DNA of 64,000 nt from positions 1-64,000 of the forward strand of contig CAWHPW010000010.1 of NCBI GenBank assembly GCA_963831385.1, written 5' to 3'. The notes beneath the pieces are model-generated. The model saw only the letters and a list, made by a program, of their open reading frames with translations. It had not been told where the DNA came from and made no database searches. The position numbers and the translations under genes are program-made. Below are positions 8,634 through 17,290 of the stretch, piece by piece (positions within the stretch are counted from its first letter, which is position 1; each line of letters opens with the position of its first letter). This stretch comes from JACVRX01 sp963831385 (GTDB lineage: Bacteria; Actinomycetota; Actinomycetes; Jiangellales; Jiangellaceae).

Positions 8634-10210
8634 CAGCGCACGTCCGCCATCACCAGCGGGGGAGCGTGCAAATAGGTGATGGTCGGGCTGCGGCCGACGG
8701 TGTGCGAGGCGATCTCCAGCGCGTCGGCCAGCGTCGAGGCGGCCTTGAACCCCATCCGAGCCGTCGTCTTGCGGTTGCCGCCGACGAAGATCACCTCACC
8801 CAGGTGCTCCAGCGCATGCGCGCCCCAGTACCACATATAGAACGGGTGGACGCCGTGGTAGGCGAAGCTCTTGCGGTAGAGCTGGATGTACCAGGGGTCG
8901 GTGGCGAACTGCTCCTCGTACTTGGTCTCGAGCACCGCCGGGTCGATGCTCTGGGTCAGCACCTCGTCGAAGAAGTCGATGTAGCTCGGGTGGTGCACGG
9001 GATGGAACTCGCCTGGGACCGGGTGGTAGAAGATCGCGGTTCCGCCCGCCCGCACGATGGGCTGGTTCCGGTACAGGTTGAAGAAGTAACCGAGCCCGAG
9101 CGACATCACCAGGATCGGGTTCATGATCGAGTTCACGTTGTAGGGACAGATGTAGGGGAGCCCGAAGATCGCAACGTCGGCCTGCCCCGCGACCTCGGTG
9201 AGCTGTTGGCGGTGCACGTTGGCGATGGTCAGCGGGTGGACGTCAGCCGGTCGGCCCGCGTTGACACCGGTCACGCCATAGGGCGCAGCCGTGGCCTGCC
9301 AGAGCCGGCGCCGCGACTTCGTCGGCAGCAATTCGTTCGCCCGCTTGACCGCCAGATATCGGCCCTGGTCGGCCAGGTTCCACTCCCACTCGCGCTTGTT
9401 GAGGAAGCCGGTCGAGGCCGGGAACGTGTCGTTGTTGAGGGTCGCCTCGATCTGGAAGACGGTGACCTGGTCGTCGATCACGCCCCGCATCCGCTCGTAG
9501 GAGTGGTGCATCGCCGAGTTGGGCGGGTCGTTGAAGGACCGTGAATGCCGCAGGGTGTGGACGTTGTGGTGGTGTCGCAGGCTTCGATAACTCGCCAGTC
9601 CAACGGAAACCGACTTTGGCCCGCCGCTCATCGCGGTGAGCGTGATGTTCACGTAGACGACGAGATCGCTCTCCATCGCCCGTCGGTTCAGCTCGACGAT
9701 CTCGCCCTGGGTCGTCGTACCGACTTCGACCAGGTTCGCGGTGTCCTCGGCGTCGTGGTTGCGCAGGTGGTCGGGGAAGAACGACCGAAAAACCCGGTCG
9801 CCGACGATCCGTCGAAGCTCCGCAGGCGTCATCCGCCGGTGCAATGAGTTCCCGGCGACCAACTCGACGTCGTCGACGCCGTGGGCCGCGGCCAGCTCCA
9901 GAACCTGTTCGATCACCCGCTGTCGGATGTCCGGGGTCTGCATCGGCGGCAACGGCAGCGAGATGTCGTCGAACACGATCGTCAGTCGCATGCCGGCATG
10001 GAGCAGTTCGGAAAGGGGTTCGATGCCGACCGGTTCGCGGAGAGCCTGGGCGATGGCCGCGTCGACGTTCCGCAGCGCCGGCAGTGAATCCGGCGGGTAG
10101 ACGACGTTGCTACCCAGTGGGAGCCGCTCGAGCCGGAAGCCCTCACCCTGGTGGACGAGCAGCGGCGGGGTGCGCTCGTCGACCTGGAGGACGAATCCTG
10201 GTCTGCTCAC
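8633..10210 (-). CDS. DUF2088 / lactate racemase (LarA N-terminal)-like protein
   Basis: 525 aa. The region around residues 75-115 (LTIVFDDISLPLPPM, then RVIEQVLELAAAHGVDDVELVAGNSLHRRMTPAEL) matches the LarA N-terminal domain, which in lactate racemase binds the nickel-pincer cofactor. Later segments (VVYVNITLTAMSGGPKSVSVGLASYRS; FGLPYICPYNVNSIMNPILV) are typical of the long DUF2088 proteins of actinobacteria. No LarB/C/E cofactor genes are in the window, so racemase activity should not be assumed. It follows the alcohol dehydrogenase by 9 bases and overlaps plsC. Substrate unknown. Confidence 0.8.
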   Translation of the reverse strand: MSRPGFVLQVDERTPPLLVHQGEGFRLERLPLGSNVVYPPDSLPALRNVDAAIAQALREPVGIEPLSELLHAGMRLTIVFDDISLPLPPMQTPDIRQRVIEQVLELAAAHGVDDVELVAGNSLHRRMTPAELRRIVGDRVFRSFFPDHLRNHDAEDTANLVEVGTTTQGEIVELNRRAMESDLVVYVNITLTAMSGGPKSVSVGLASYRSLRHHHNVHTLRHSRSFNDPPNSAMHHSYERMRGVIDDQVTVFQIEATLNNDTFPASTGFLNKREWEWNLADQGRYLAVKRANELLPTKSRRRLWQATAAPYGVTGVNAGRPADVHPLTIANVHRQQLTEVAGQADVAIFGLPYICPYNVNSIMNPILVMSLGLGYFFNLYRNQPIVRAGGTAIFYHPVPGEFHPVHHPSYIDFFDEVLTQSIDPAVLETKYEEQFATDPWYIQLYRKSFAYHGVHPFYMWYWGAHALEHLGEVIFVGGNRKTTARMGFKAASTLADALEIASHTVGRSPTITYLHAPPLVMADVR

Positions 10211-10219
10211 TGGTCCACC

Positions 10220-11434
10220 TCAGTCCCGGCGGGGGTCGAAGACAATCTTGACGCTACCCAGCCGGCCGGCATCCGCCGCATGACCCAGTGCCTCTCGCCA
10301 GCGCGCCAGCGAATAGGCCGGCTCGACCCAGTCGTCGAATGGACTGGCAGCCGCCAGGTCGACAGCCTCGATGAAGTCGGCTCGGGAACCGCCCGGGCCG
10401 CCCGAGTCGGACGCATAGGCGCCGACCAGGGACAGCTCGCGGTACCACAGCGGGGTCAGGTCGACGCTGCCGGAGGGCATGCCGGACACGACGACCGTTC
10501 CGCCCGAGCGCACGAGCCGGAGCGCGCTGTCGAGCCCGGCTGCCGCGCCGGTGCATTCGAACGCGATGTCGACGCCGCCGAGCAGGAATTCCGAACCACG
10601 CTCGGGCACCTGCATCCGGGCGGTCGTGACCCGTCGCAGCCCCCGGGTCGCCCGCCCCGGCGGATGGACGGCAGCCGCCCCAAGGGCCAGTGCCCGGTCC
10701 TGCTGATGTCGGTGCTTCGCGACGACATGGACGCGAACCGACGGGTTCAGCTGGTGCAGGGCGAGCACGGTGAGCAGCCCGACGGTGCCGGCACCGACGA
10801 CGACCACCAGGGCGCCGGCGGGGATGTCGACTCGACGGACCGAATGGATCGCGCAGGCCAACGGCTCCACGAGCACGGCCCGTTCGTCGGGCAAGGTGTC
10901 AGGAACTGGGTACAGGCGCGACGCGTGCGCAACCAGCTGCCGGCTCCAGCCGCCGCCGGTGTCCGCGCAGAATCCGGTCTGCAGGCCGGCCGAGAGCACT
11001 CCGGTCGTCACGTGGTCGCAGCGACTCTGCTGGCCCGATTGACACCATCGGCACTGCGTGACGCCGCGCGGATCGCAGGACAGGACCGGGTCCAGGACGA
11101 CTCGGGTTCCCTTGGGCAGGTCGGACAGCTCGTCGAGGGTTTCGCCGACGATCTCGTGCCCCGGGACGAACGGCATCGACGTCATCGGCGACAGGTACGG
11201 CGACGATTGACCCGAGAGCAGCCCGAGGTCGGACCCGCAGATCCCCGAAAGCCGCGGTGCGACCCTGGTCCATTCCGGCCCGGGCAGGTCCGGCGCGGAT
11301 CGGTTCACCAGCCGCAGCGGTGCCACGTTGCCCGCGATCATGCCGGACAGGCGACTACCGGGACCCGTCGAGGTCACTGCACGTGCGGCAAAATATCGCG
11401 CCGGCGACCGTTGGTACTCGAGGGCGAGAATCAT
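10220..11434 (-). CDS. Zinc-dependent alcohol dehydrogenase (MDR family)
   Basis: 404 aa from ATG 11434, whose ATG overlaps the upstream stop as ATGA; an in-frame codon at 11515 lies inside the upstream gene. Catalytic zinc ligands are plausible at Cys66 (SGICGSD) and His93-Glu94 (PGHEIVGE). Structural-zinc Cys are at 120, 128, 131 and 139. The Rossmann motif is VVVVGAGTVGLL. It oxidises or reduces an alcohol/aldehyde using NAD(P). Its place directly after the acyl reductase-HAD gene suggests the two act on consecutive aldehyde/alcohol steps; this is inference. Confidence 0.9.
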   Translation of the reverse strand: MILALEYQRSPARYFAARAVTSTGPGSRLSGMIAGNVAPLRLVNRSAPDLPGPEWTRVAPRLSGICGSDLGLLSGQSSPYLSPMTSMPFVPGHEIVGETLDELSDLPKGTRVVLDPVLSCDPRGVTQCRWCQSGQQSRCDHVTTGVLSAGLQTGFCADTGGGWSRQLVAHASRLYPVPDTLPDERAVLVEPLACAIHSVRRVDIPAGALVVVVGAGTVGLLTVLALHQLNPSVRVHVVAKHRHQQDRALALGAAAVHPPGRATRGLRRVTTARMQVPERGSEFLLGGVDIAFECTGAAAGLDSALRLVRSGGTVVVSGMPSGSVDLTPLWYRELSLVGAYASDSGGPGGSRADFIEAVDLAAASPFDDWVEPAYSLARWREALGHAADAGRLGSVKIVFDPRRD

Positions 11435-13740
11435 CGCGCCGGCTCCGTTGCCACGCTGTCCACGAGAGCTTCCAGCGGACCTTGGGTGTGCTGACCCCAC
11501 CGGTGGATGTGCCAATGCCGTCGCTTGGCGTGCCGGAACAGGTACGGATCGGGATTGACGGCCTGCGGATTACCGACCAACTCCAGCCATGGCCGGTCGG
11601 AGTGGCTGTCACCGTAGGCGTAGGAGCGGGACAGGTCGACGCCGTATTCGTCGGCGTAGCGCGACAACCAGGCCGCCCTCGCTTCGTCGACCAACGGCGG
11701 AGTGGCCAGGTAGCCGGTCCACACGCCGTCGCGACTGTGCATGTGCCCGGCGATCACCTCGTCGAACAGCGAGGCAAGCGGCTCGACGAGCACGTCGATG
11801 GTGCCGGTGATGAGCACGGTCCGGTGACCGGCCTCGCGATGATGTCGAATCCGGCGAACCGCCTCCGGCATGGTTCGCTGGAGCAGCGCCTCGGAGAGCA
11901 CGTCGTCGACCAGCCGGCGCAGCTCTGCTTCGTCGACGCCTTCGTAGCGGCGCATGAAGGTACGGATGAAGTCACCCCGGTCACGCCGCTCGGCACGAAG
12001 GTATCGAGGCAGTGACCGCACCAGATCCAGCACTTCACCGGACCACTGCGACCTGGGCATCGTCGCAAGCTTGGCCCACAGGTAGTGCTCGATCGCGTTG
12101 GACGCGACGACCGTTCCCTCCAGGTCGAACACGGCAGCGACGTCGTGCCGCTCGGGCAAGACGAGCGAAGCGGTACCAGTTCGCGATCTGGGTCGGGCCG
12201 AGAAGGTCCGCATCAGCTCTGTCACCGCCGGGAAATGCACGCCTTGCAGGTAATGCGTCCAGTCGATATCGGCAGCGTCGAAGCCGTGTTCTGCCTGCCG
12301 CTGCGCCGGTAGAGACTGATACAGGGCGTGGGTCATCCGGTCGTCGTAGATGACTTCCGCCTGGGTGTAGGACTGGTAGAGGTCGGCGTACTTCCGCAGC
12401 ACCTCGAGGTCCTGCTGACGCCGGTGCACCGCGCCCATCCAGTCCCGGGTGCGGTCCGATGCGGGCATCCGCAGCAGGGTGCGCTCGGCGAGATCGACGG
12501 CGCGCTCGCCGGTGCGCAGCATCCGTTCGACCTGACTGGTACCGGGAAATCGCCAGGAAGGCACCTGGATGTGACCGCGTTCGCTGTCCGGCATCGGATG
12601 GTGCCGGAAATACTCGTGCACATGCTCGTACATCGCCCGGAACGGCAGCGGGTTGCGCGCTCCGGAGCTGACGTGGAAATAGCCGGGGTTGGAGGGCTCG
12701 GGTGGCGCGGCGGCCACGGCCAAGATCGCGTTGACGACCAGATCGACGGGGATGAGATCGAGCACGCTGTCGGGCAGCCCAGGGAACTCGGGCAGGATTC
12801 CCCGGCCGTAGGCGATGATCAGCGGGTCGGCCATCTTGTACCCGTCGATCCATCCTGGGTAGGGATGGGCCAGCGCGCCTTCGACAATGGCCGGACGGAC
12901 GATGGACAGCCGGTGTCCACGTTCAGACCACAGCTGCTCGGCGACCCGCTCGCCCAACGCCTTCGTCAGCGTGTAGACATCCGGCCAGCCCAGACTCTGG
13001 GCACGCAGCCGGCCGTAGTCGACCAGCCGGTTGGTCACCCATTCGCGGCGAGCCTCCTCGCTGGCCTGGGCGACCCGCTGTGGGCCGGCCTTGCCGTGCT
13101 CGCCCCGAGCGGTGCCCATGGCCCGGCGCAGCACCTCAGGCCGACGTGACGCGGCCTCGACGTCAGCTCTTGCACTGGCGGCTGCGGCGGCTTCCAGTGT
13201 CCAGTCGACGTCGTGGGTCAGCGGCGCCTCCGTGACCACTCCCTTGCGGACGCCGGCGACGTAGGCAGTGGAGATGTGCACGACGTGAGCATCGGCGTCG
13301 GCCCGCGCGAGCGCCTGGTAGAGCGCGGCTACGCCCTCGACGTTGGTGTGGAAGGCCTCGTCGATCGGCGGATCGAACGAGACGGTCGACGCTCCGTGGA
13401 TGACGACATCGAGATCGCTGGGCAGCATGCCGGCGGAGTCCAGATCGCCTTCGACGACACTGACCCGCTCCGCCACCACTCTCTCGAGCTCGACATCGCC
13501 GACCCGATCACGCCAGCGCTGGAATACCTGCTTGCGCAGCAGACCGGGAAGCCGGGCCGCACCGGAGGTGTTGCCGCGGGGTCGAATCAGCAAGCAGACC
13601 CGAGTCGAGGGGTATGAGGAGAGCAACTTCTCCAGGATGGCCTGACCGAGGAAGCCGGTGGCACCGGTCAACAGCACGTGGCTGCCGGCCAGCGGGTTCG
13701 TGGCCGATCGGCCACGGGGCGACTGGTCCCCTGCCGGCAC
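11431..13740 (-). CDS. Acyl reductase-like SDR fused to HAD-IB hydrolase
   Basis: 769 aa. The start is GTG 13740, which shares a base with the upstream TAG (TAGTG); the longer open frame to 14205 overlaps the ferritin-like gene and is not coding. The N-terminal half is an extended SDR of the fatty acyl-CoA reductase type: LTGATGFLG (Gly26-Gly32), VIHGASTVSFDPP, HISTAYVAG and an active-site YxxxK in DVYTLTKALGE. The C-terminal third is a HAD-IB (SerB/CicA-like) phosphatase: nucleophile Asp539 in VFDLEGTVV, LITGTIDV (motif II), YAYGDSHSDRPWLE (motif IV). The usual second Asp of DxD is Glu541. It probably reduces an acyl thioester and removes a phosphate in the same pathway. Confidence 0.87.
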   Translation of the reverse strand: MPAGDQSPRGRSATNPLAGSHVLLTGATGFLGQAILEKLLSSYPSTRVCLLIRPRGNTSGAARLPGLLRKQVFQRWRDRVGDVELERVVAERVSVVEGDLDSAGMLPSDLDVVIHGASTVSFDPPIDEAFHTNVEGVAALYQALARADADAHVVHISTAYVAGVRKGVVTEAPLTHDVDWTLEAAAAASARADVEAASRRPEVLRRAMGTARGEHGKAGPQRVAQASEEARREWVTNRLVDYGRLRAQSLGWPDVYTLTKALGERVAEQLWSERGHRLSIVRPAIVEGALAHPYPGWIDGYKMADPLIIAYGRGILPEFPGLPDSVLDLIPVDLVVNAILAVAAAPPEPSNPGYFHVSSGARNPLPFRAMYEHVHEYFRHHPMPDSERGHIQVPSWRFPGTSQVERMLRTGERAVDLAERTLLRMPASDRTRDWMGAVHRRQQDLEVLRKYADLYQSYTQAEVIYDDRMTHALYQSLPAQRQAEHGFDAADIDWTHYLQGVHFPAVTELMRTFSARPRSRTGTASLVLPERHDVAAVFDLEGTVVASNAIEHYLWAKLATMPRSQWSGEVLDLVRSLPRYLRAERRDRGDFIRTFMRRYEGVDEAELRRLVDDVLSEALLQRTMPEAVRRIRHHREAGHRTVLITGTIDVLVEPLASLFDEVIAGHMHSRDGVWTGYLATPPLVDEARAAWLSRYADEYGVDLSRSYAYGDSHSDRPWLELVGNPQAVNPDPYLFRHAKRRHWHIHRWGQHTQGPLEALVDSVATEPAR

Positions 13741-14627
13741 TAGAGCACCGCCACCCGCACGGACTCGACGACGCGCCGGACCTCCGGCAGCAACCGCGTG
13801 GCCAGTCCTCGCCGCCTGCGCTCCTGAACAGCCTTCGGGCCGACACCGAACCGGCCGACAGCGGTAGACACGAGCTCGAGCCCCTCCTGACCCGGCAACG
13901 TGTCGACCTTCCGGTCCAGTCGGCTGATGTGCCTGGCCCCCTCTGTGCCGCCCATCAGGTAGTCGAGGACGAACGTTGTCTCGGTCCTGGGCTGGATCGT
14001 CGACCCGACCGGCCCCCAGAACGTGCGCAGCGCGAATCGGGTCAGCTTGCGGGCCCGTTCGGAGCGTTCGAGCCGTTCCCGAGCCTGCGAGTTGTAGAAC
14101 GCGAGGTGGCGGGATTCCTGGTGCTGGATTCGGCGAAGCAGCTTGGTGAGCTCCGGATGGTTTTCGCGCTCGATCAACCGCGCATACGCGGAATGCGCAG
14201 ACCACTCGTTGATCGCCCCCCAGGACATGTGCACGGCGACGAAGTCATCGCCGATGATGTTCGCCGCCAGTGACTGTTCGATAGGGGCGATGCGGTCACG
14301 GAAACCCTGGGCCAGCCGCACCTTGCGGATGTGGCTGTAGTCGGCGTTGACATGGTGCGCCCGGAGGACAGCGTCGAGCGCCTCGCCATGCCAGAACTCC
14401 TCGTAGGCCCACATCGTCAGGAAGGCCGTGACCTCCGGATCCTTGTGCGACGGCGTGACGAGGAGGTCGCGCAGATAGCAGATCGTGTGGCTCTCGACGT
14501 CGGACATGTAGCGCAGGCAACGCAGCGCTGAATCCGACAACGGCTGGTCGCCGAAGGACCCGAAGTCGACGTCCTCGGTGGGTACCCGATGCGCGGTCTC
14601 GGTGTACTCGGCGATGTCGAATGTCAC
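13740..14627 (-). CDS. Ferritin-like diiron protein (acyl desaturase/oxygenase-like)
   Basis: 295 aa, helical. The metal-ligand pattern E45, E77xxH80, E141, E171xxH174 is the canonical E, ExxH, E, ExxH set of four-helix diiron enzymes such as acyl-ACP desaturases and bacterial multicomponent monooxygenases (VESHTI, YEEFWHGEALD, NEWSAHSAY, QESRHLAFY). The start is GTG 14627 with GGAGG 8 bases upstream. It is the first gene of the operon and shares its stop with the start of the SDR-HAD gene. An O2-dependent desaturation or hydroxylation of a fatty-acyl chain is the most likely chemistry, from family knowledge and context. The exact reaction is unknown. Confidence 0.82.
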   Translation of the reverse strand: MTFDIAEYTETAHRVPTEDVDFGSFGDQPLSDSALRCLRYMSDVESHTICYLRDLLVTPSHKDPEVTAFLTMWAYEEFWHGEALDAVLRAHHVNADYSHIRKVRLAQGFRDRIAPIEQSLAANIIGDDFVAVHMSWGAINEWSAHSAYARLIERENHPELTKLLRRIQHQESRHLAFYNSQARERLERSERARKLTRFALRTFWGPVGSTIQPRTETTFVLDYLMGGTEGARHISRLDRKVDTLPGQEGLELVSTAVGRFGVGPKAVQERRRRGLATRLLPEVRRVVESVRVAVL

Positions 14628-14730
14628 TGAGCAGCCTCCACTCGGGTCGGGTACGCCCTCAGATTACGGCGCGGACATGGACGCGGCTATGTACCCGGCT
14701 CGCCCTCAGGCGCTGACCGACAATGATCTC

Positions 14731-14807
14731 TGGGGTGACTGACGGGACTTGAACCCGCGACGTCCTGGACCACAACCAGGTGCTCTACCAGCTGAGCTAC
14801 AGCCACC
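14731..14807 (-). tRNA. tRNA-His (GTG)
   Basis: Minus-strand cloverleaf: acceptor GTGGCTG/CAGTCAC, D arm GCTC...GAGC, anticodon stem CCTGG/CCAGG with loop TTGTGGT (anticodon GTG), T arm CGCGG-GTTCAAG-TCCCG. An extra 5' G (position 14807) opposite a C discriminator is the tRNA-His hallmark, and the 3' CCA is encoded. Confidence 0.95.
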
Positions 14808-14881
14808 ACGACGCATCGCGCGCAATGCGGCGCCAGCAGTATACGGCGTGCGGGTCGCCGCCCGCGCGAGTGACGATCGGC

Positions 14882-15529
14882 TCACGATCGCTGTTCGGTC
14901 GCCTCGACTACGCGCGGATCGGCCATGCCGAGGCCGACGTTCGCAGCTGCCAGCCTGGACGCAGCGCTGTCCGGTCCTGGCAACGGGACGAACACCGTTC
15001 GCCGGTAGTAGCGCAGCTCGTCGATGGAATCCCGGATGTCGCCGAGCGCCCGATGATTACCGGTCTTGCCGGGACTGGCGAAGTACACGCGCGGGTACCA
15101 CCGGCGGACTAGCTCCTTGATCGAGGAGACGTCGACATTGCGGTAGTGCAGCCAAGCCTCGACGTCCGGTAGGTCGCGCGCCAGGAAGAGACGATCCATG
15201 TGGACGGTGTTGCCGGCCAGCGGAGTCCGGGCTGGCTCGGGAACATACTCGTGCAGATAGTCGAGTACGACCGCGTTGGCGTGATCCAAGGTCACCCCGA
15301 TCGTGAACTCGTCGATGAGACCACTCGCTGTATGCATCTGCCGGACGACGTCGCCCATCTGCGCGATGGCCTCGTCGGGCGGGCAGATGACCAGGTCAAC
15401 GCCGTCCCCGAGAACATTGAGATCGCTGTCGGTGACCAAAACGGCCACCTCGACCAGAGCGTCGTGAACGAGATCCAGACCGGTCATCTCGCAGTCGATC
15501 CATACGAGCCGGTCATTGTTCACACACAT
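14882..15529 (-). CDS. orn: Oligoribonuclease
   Basis: 215 aa DEDDh 3'-5' exoribonuclease that degrades 2-5-nt RNAs (and pGpG) to mononucleotides in the cytoplasm. The active site is complete: Asp12 and Glu14 in WIDCEMTGLD, Asp112 in HMDRLFLARDLP, His159 in TGNHRALGDIRDS, Asp164. The start could also be the GTG or ATG a few codons in (VNNDRL/MTDRL-type), a difference of 2-5 residues. A tRNA-His lies just downstream and a small membrane-protein gene just upstream on the same strand. Confidence 0.96.
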   Translation of the reverse strand: MCVNNDRLVWIDCEMTGLDLVHDALVEVAVLVTDSDLNVLGDGVDLVICPPDEAIAQMGDVVRQMHTASGLIDEFTIGVTLDHANAVVLDYLHEYVPEPARTPLAGNTVHMDRLFLARDLPDVEAWLHYRNVDVSSIKELVRRWYPRVYFASPGKTGNHRALGDIRDSIDELRYYRRTVFVPLPGPDSAASRLAAANVGLGMADPRVVEATEQRS

Positions 15530-15542
15530 ACCTTACGGCGCA

Positions 15543-15830
15543 TCACCGATGCCGACGGCGGCCGTGCCGGGTAGCTGTGGACGATGCGACCGACGGTGTA
15601 GCTCGTCGCCTGGTGTCGCGCGACCACACGATTGCCACCACGAGCAGCGCGACCGCACCGGCGACAATCGTGATGGCCTGCCATGTCGGTTGGCCTCCGA
15701 CGAGGAGCACGCCGGCGGCGACCAGTGCTCCGAGAACTCCGTACCCGGCAACCTCGACCAGCGACGTGCCGGCGCTCGTCGCATCCGCCTCCGAGGGCAA
15801 TGCGGCATGACGCCCGCGGTGTTTCGGCAC
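15543..15830 (-). CDS. Small two-helix membrane protein, unknown
   Basis: 95 aa from GTG 15830. Two predicted membrane segments (YGVLGALVAAGVLLVGG and AITIVAGAVALLVVAIVW) are flanked by Arg/His-rich ends, so both termini are probably cytoplasmic. I do not recognise a family. It ends 13 bases before orn on the same strand. No clear ribosome site is visible before the GTG, so the gene is likely but not certain. Confidence 0.5.
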   Translation of the reverse strand: MPKHRGRHAALPSEADATSAGTSLVEVAGYGVLGALVAAGVLLVGGQPTWQAITIVAGAVALLVVAIVWSRDTRRRATPSVASSTATRHGRRRHR

Positions 15831-15857
15831 GTTGCCGACGGTACCCGCCGCCGTTCG

Positions 15858-17258
15858 TCAGGCCGGCGGGATGTTCTGGTTCAGGCGGAATACGTTGTTC
15901 GGGTCATATTGGCGCTTGAGCGAGCGAAGGCGGTCGTACTTGGCGGCGCCGTAGGCTTCTCGAACGCGTTGCTCGCCTTCCTCCATCAGGAAGTTGACAT
16001 AGACGCCCTGGTGGTAGGGCTGCAGCGCATTCCAGAACGTCTGCGACCACTCCCGCTCCTCAGCGAAACCGGCACGCGTGCTCGTGGTCGCGTTGATGTT
16101 GAAGACGTGTCCTGAGGTGCGCCCATGGAAGGCGGTCTCGTCGTCTCCAACGCGCGCTACCGCGCCACCCAGGTGAAAGATCGGGAACGCCGTCAGGGGC
16201 GAGCGAAGCCGTTGAGCATGGTCGGCAGTGATGTCGATGACCTCATCGGTCAGCGTGTCGATCTCGCAGGACTTGAAGTAGTACCACCATCCGTTGGGGA
16301 ACGACGGGTCGAACATCGCCTGATGGTCGACGAACGGCTTGCGGGTGTTGAGATCGAGCAACGGCGATCCGAACGCACGCAGCGGCGCGAGAACATGCTC
16401 CCCGTCCTCGACCGGTCCCGCGTAGCACGAGGCGACTGTCACTACCGGCCGGCCGTGCAACTCGGGCGGGATCGCCGGCAGCGGCGGCGCCTTGCGATGC
16501 ACGACGATGGTCGTCAGCTCGTCCGGAACGTCGGTGATCCAGTCGCGGTAGAAGCGCAGGACGTTTGCCGACTCCTCCATCGGCCAGAAGATCGCCCCCG
16601 CGAAGACTTCCGGCCCGAGCGGGTTCAGCTGGAACTGGAATTCGGTGACCACACCGAAGTTGGCGCCGGCCCCGCGGACTGCCCAGAACAGGTCCGGGTT
16701 CTCGGTTTCGCTGGCCTTGACCACGTCTCCGTCCGCGGTCACCAGCTGCACCGACAGCAACTGGTCGACCGTCAGGCCGTATTTGCGCATCAGCCAGCCG
16801 ATGCCTCCGCCGAGGGTGAGACCGGCGAGACCGGTCGTCGTCACGATGCCGGCCGGCACGGCCAAGCCGAGCGATTGGGTTGCCTTGTCCAACTCGCCAA
16901 GGCGGACGCCGGCCTGCACCCGAACGGTTTGGCCCGCCGGATCGACCTGCACCGCTTTCATGAGTGACAGATCAATGACGATCCCGTCGTCGACCAGGGA
17001 ATGCCCCGGGAAGCTGTGCCCGCCACTGCGCACGGCGACCGCAAGCCCCGACGTTCTCGCGAAGGCGATGGCGCGGCCGACGTCGGCGGCATCCGCGCAC
17101 CGCGCTATCAGGGCCGGATACCGGTCTATCGAACCGTTCCAGATCCGACGATGCAGGTCATAGCCATCGTCTTCCGGTTGGACGATCTCGCCGTGGAAGG
17201 ATCTCCGGAGCTCGTCGACGGCGGTCGCATCGAGCTGGAGACGGTCAGTTGTCGTCAT
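15858..17258 (-). CDS. FAD-linked oxidase (berberine bridge enzyme-like)
   Basis: 466 aa from ATG 17258 (an in-frame start at 17309 overlaps the regulator gene). FAD-binding type 4 (PCMH) domain: VAVRSGGHSFPGHS with His81, the usual site of covalent 8-alpha FAD attachment; GLTLGGGIGWLMRKYGL; WAVRGAGANFGVVTEF. The C-terminal BBE motif is YDPNNVFRLNQNIPP. The second covalent Cys of bicovalent members is not seen. The family oxidises alcohols, sugars or alkaloid-type substrates with O2. It lies 32 bases downstream of a Crp-family regulator on the same strand, which may control it. Confidence 0.92.
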   Translation of the reverse strand: MTTTDRLQLDATAVDELRRSFHGEIVQPEDDGYDLHRRIWNGSIDRYPALIARCADAADVGRAIAFARTSGLAVAVRSGGHSFPGHSLVDDGIVIDLSLMKAVQVDPAGQTVRVQAGVRLGELDKATQSLGLAVPAGIVTTTGLAGLTLGGGIGWLMRKYGLTVDQLLSVQLVTADGDVVKASETENPDLFWAVRGAGANFGVVTEFQFQLNPLGPEVFAGAIFWPMEESANVLRFYRDWITDVPDELTTIVVHRKAPPLPAIPPELHGRPVVTVASCYAGPVEDGEHVLAPLRAFGSPLLDLNTRKPFVDHQAMFDPSFPNGWWYYFKSCEIDTLTDEVIDITADHAQRLRSPLTAFPIFHLGGAVARVGDDETAFHGRTSGHVFNINATTSTRAGFAEEREWSQTFWNALQPYHQGVYVNFLMEEGEQRVREAYGAAKYDRLRSLKRQYDPNNVFRLNQNIPPA

Positions 17259-17290
17259 GCCTGCCATGGTGGACGATGCCGCTCCGACTG

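Noticed and set aside
13740..14205. N-terminal extension of the SDR-HAD protein
   Set aside because: The extra 155 codons lie entirely within the ferritin-like gene in another frame and are Arg/Gly/Pro-rich without homology-like pattern; GTG 13740 with TAGTG overlap is the natural start.
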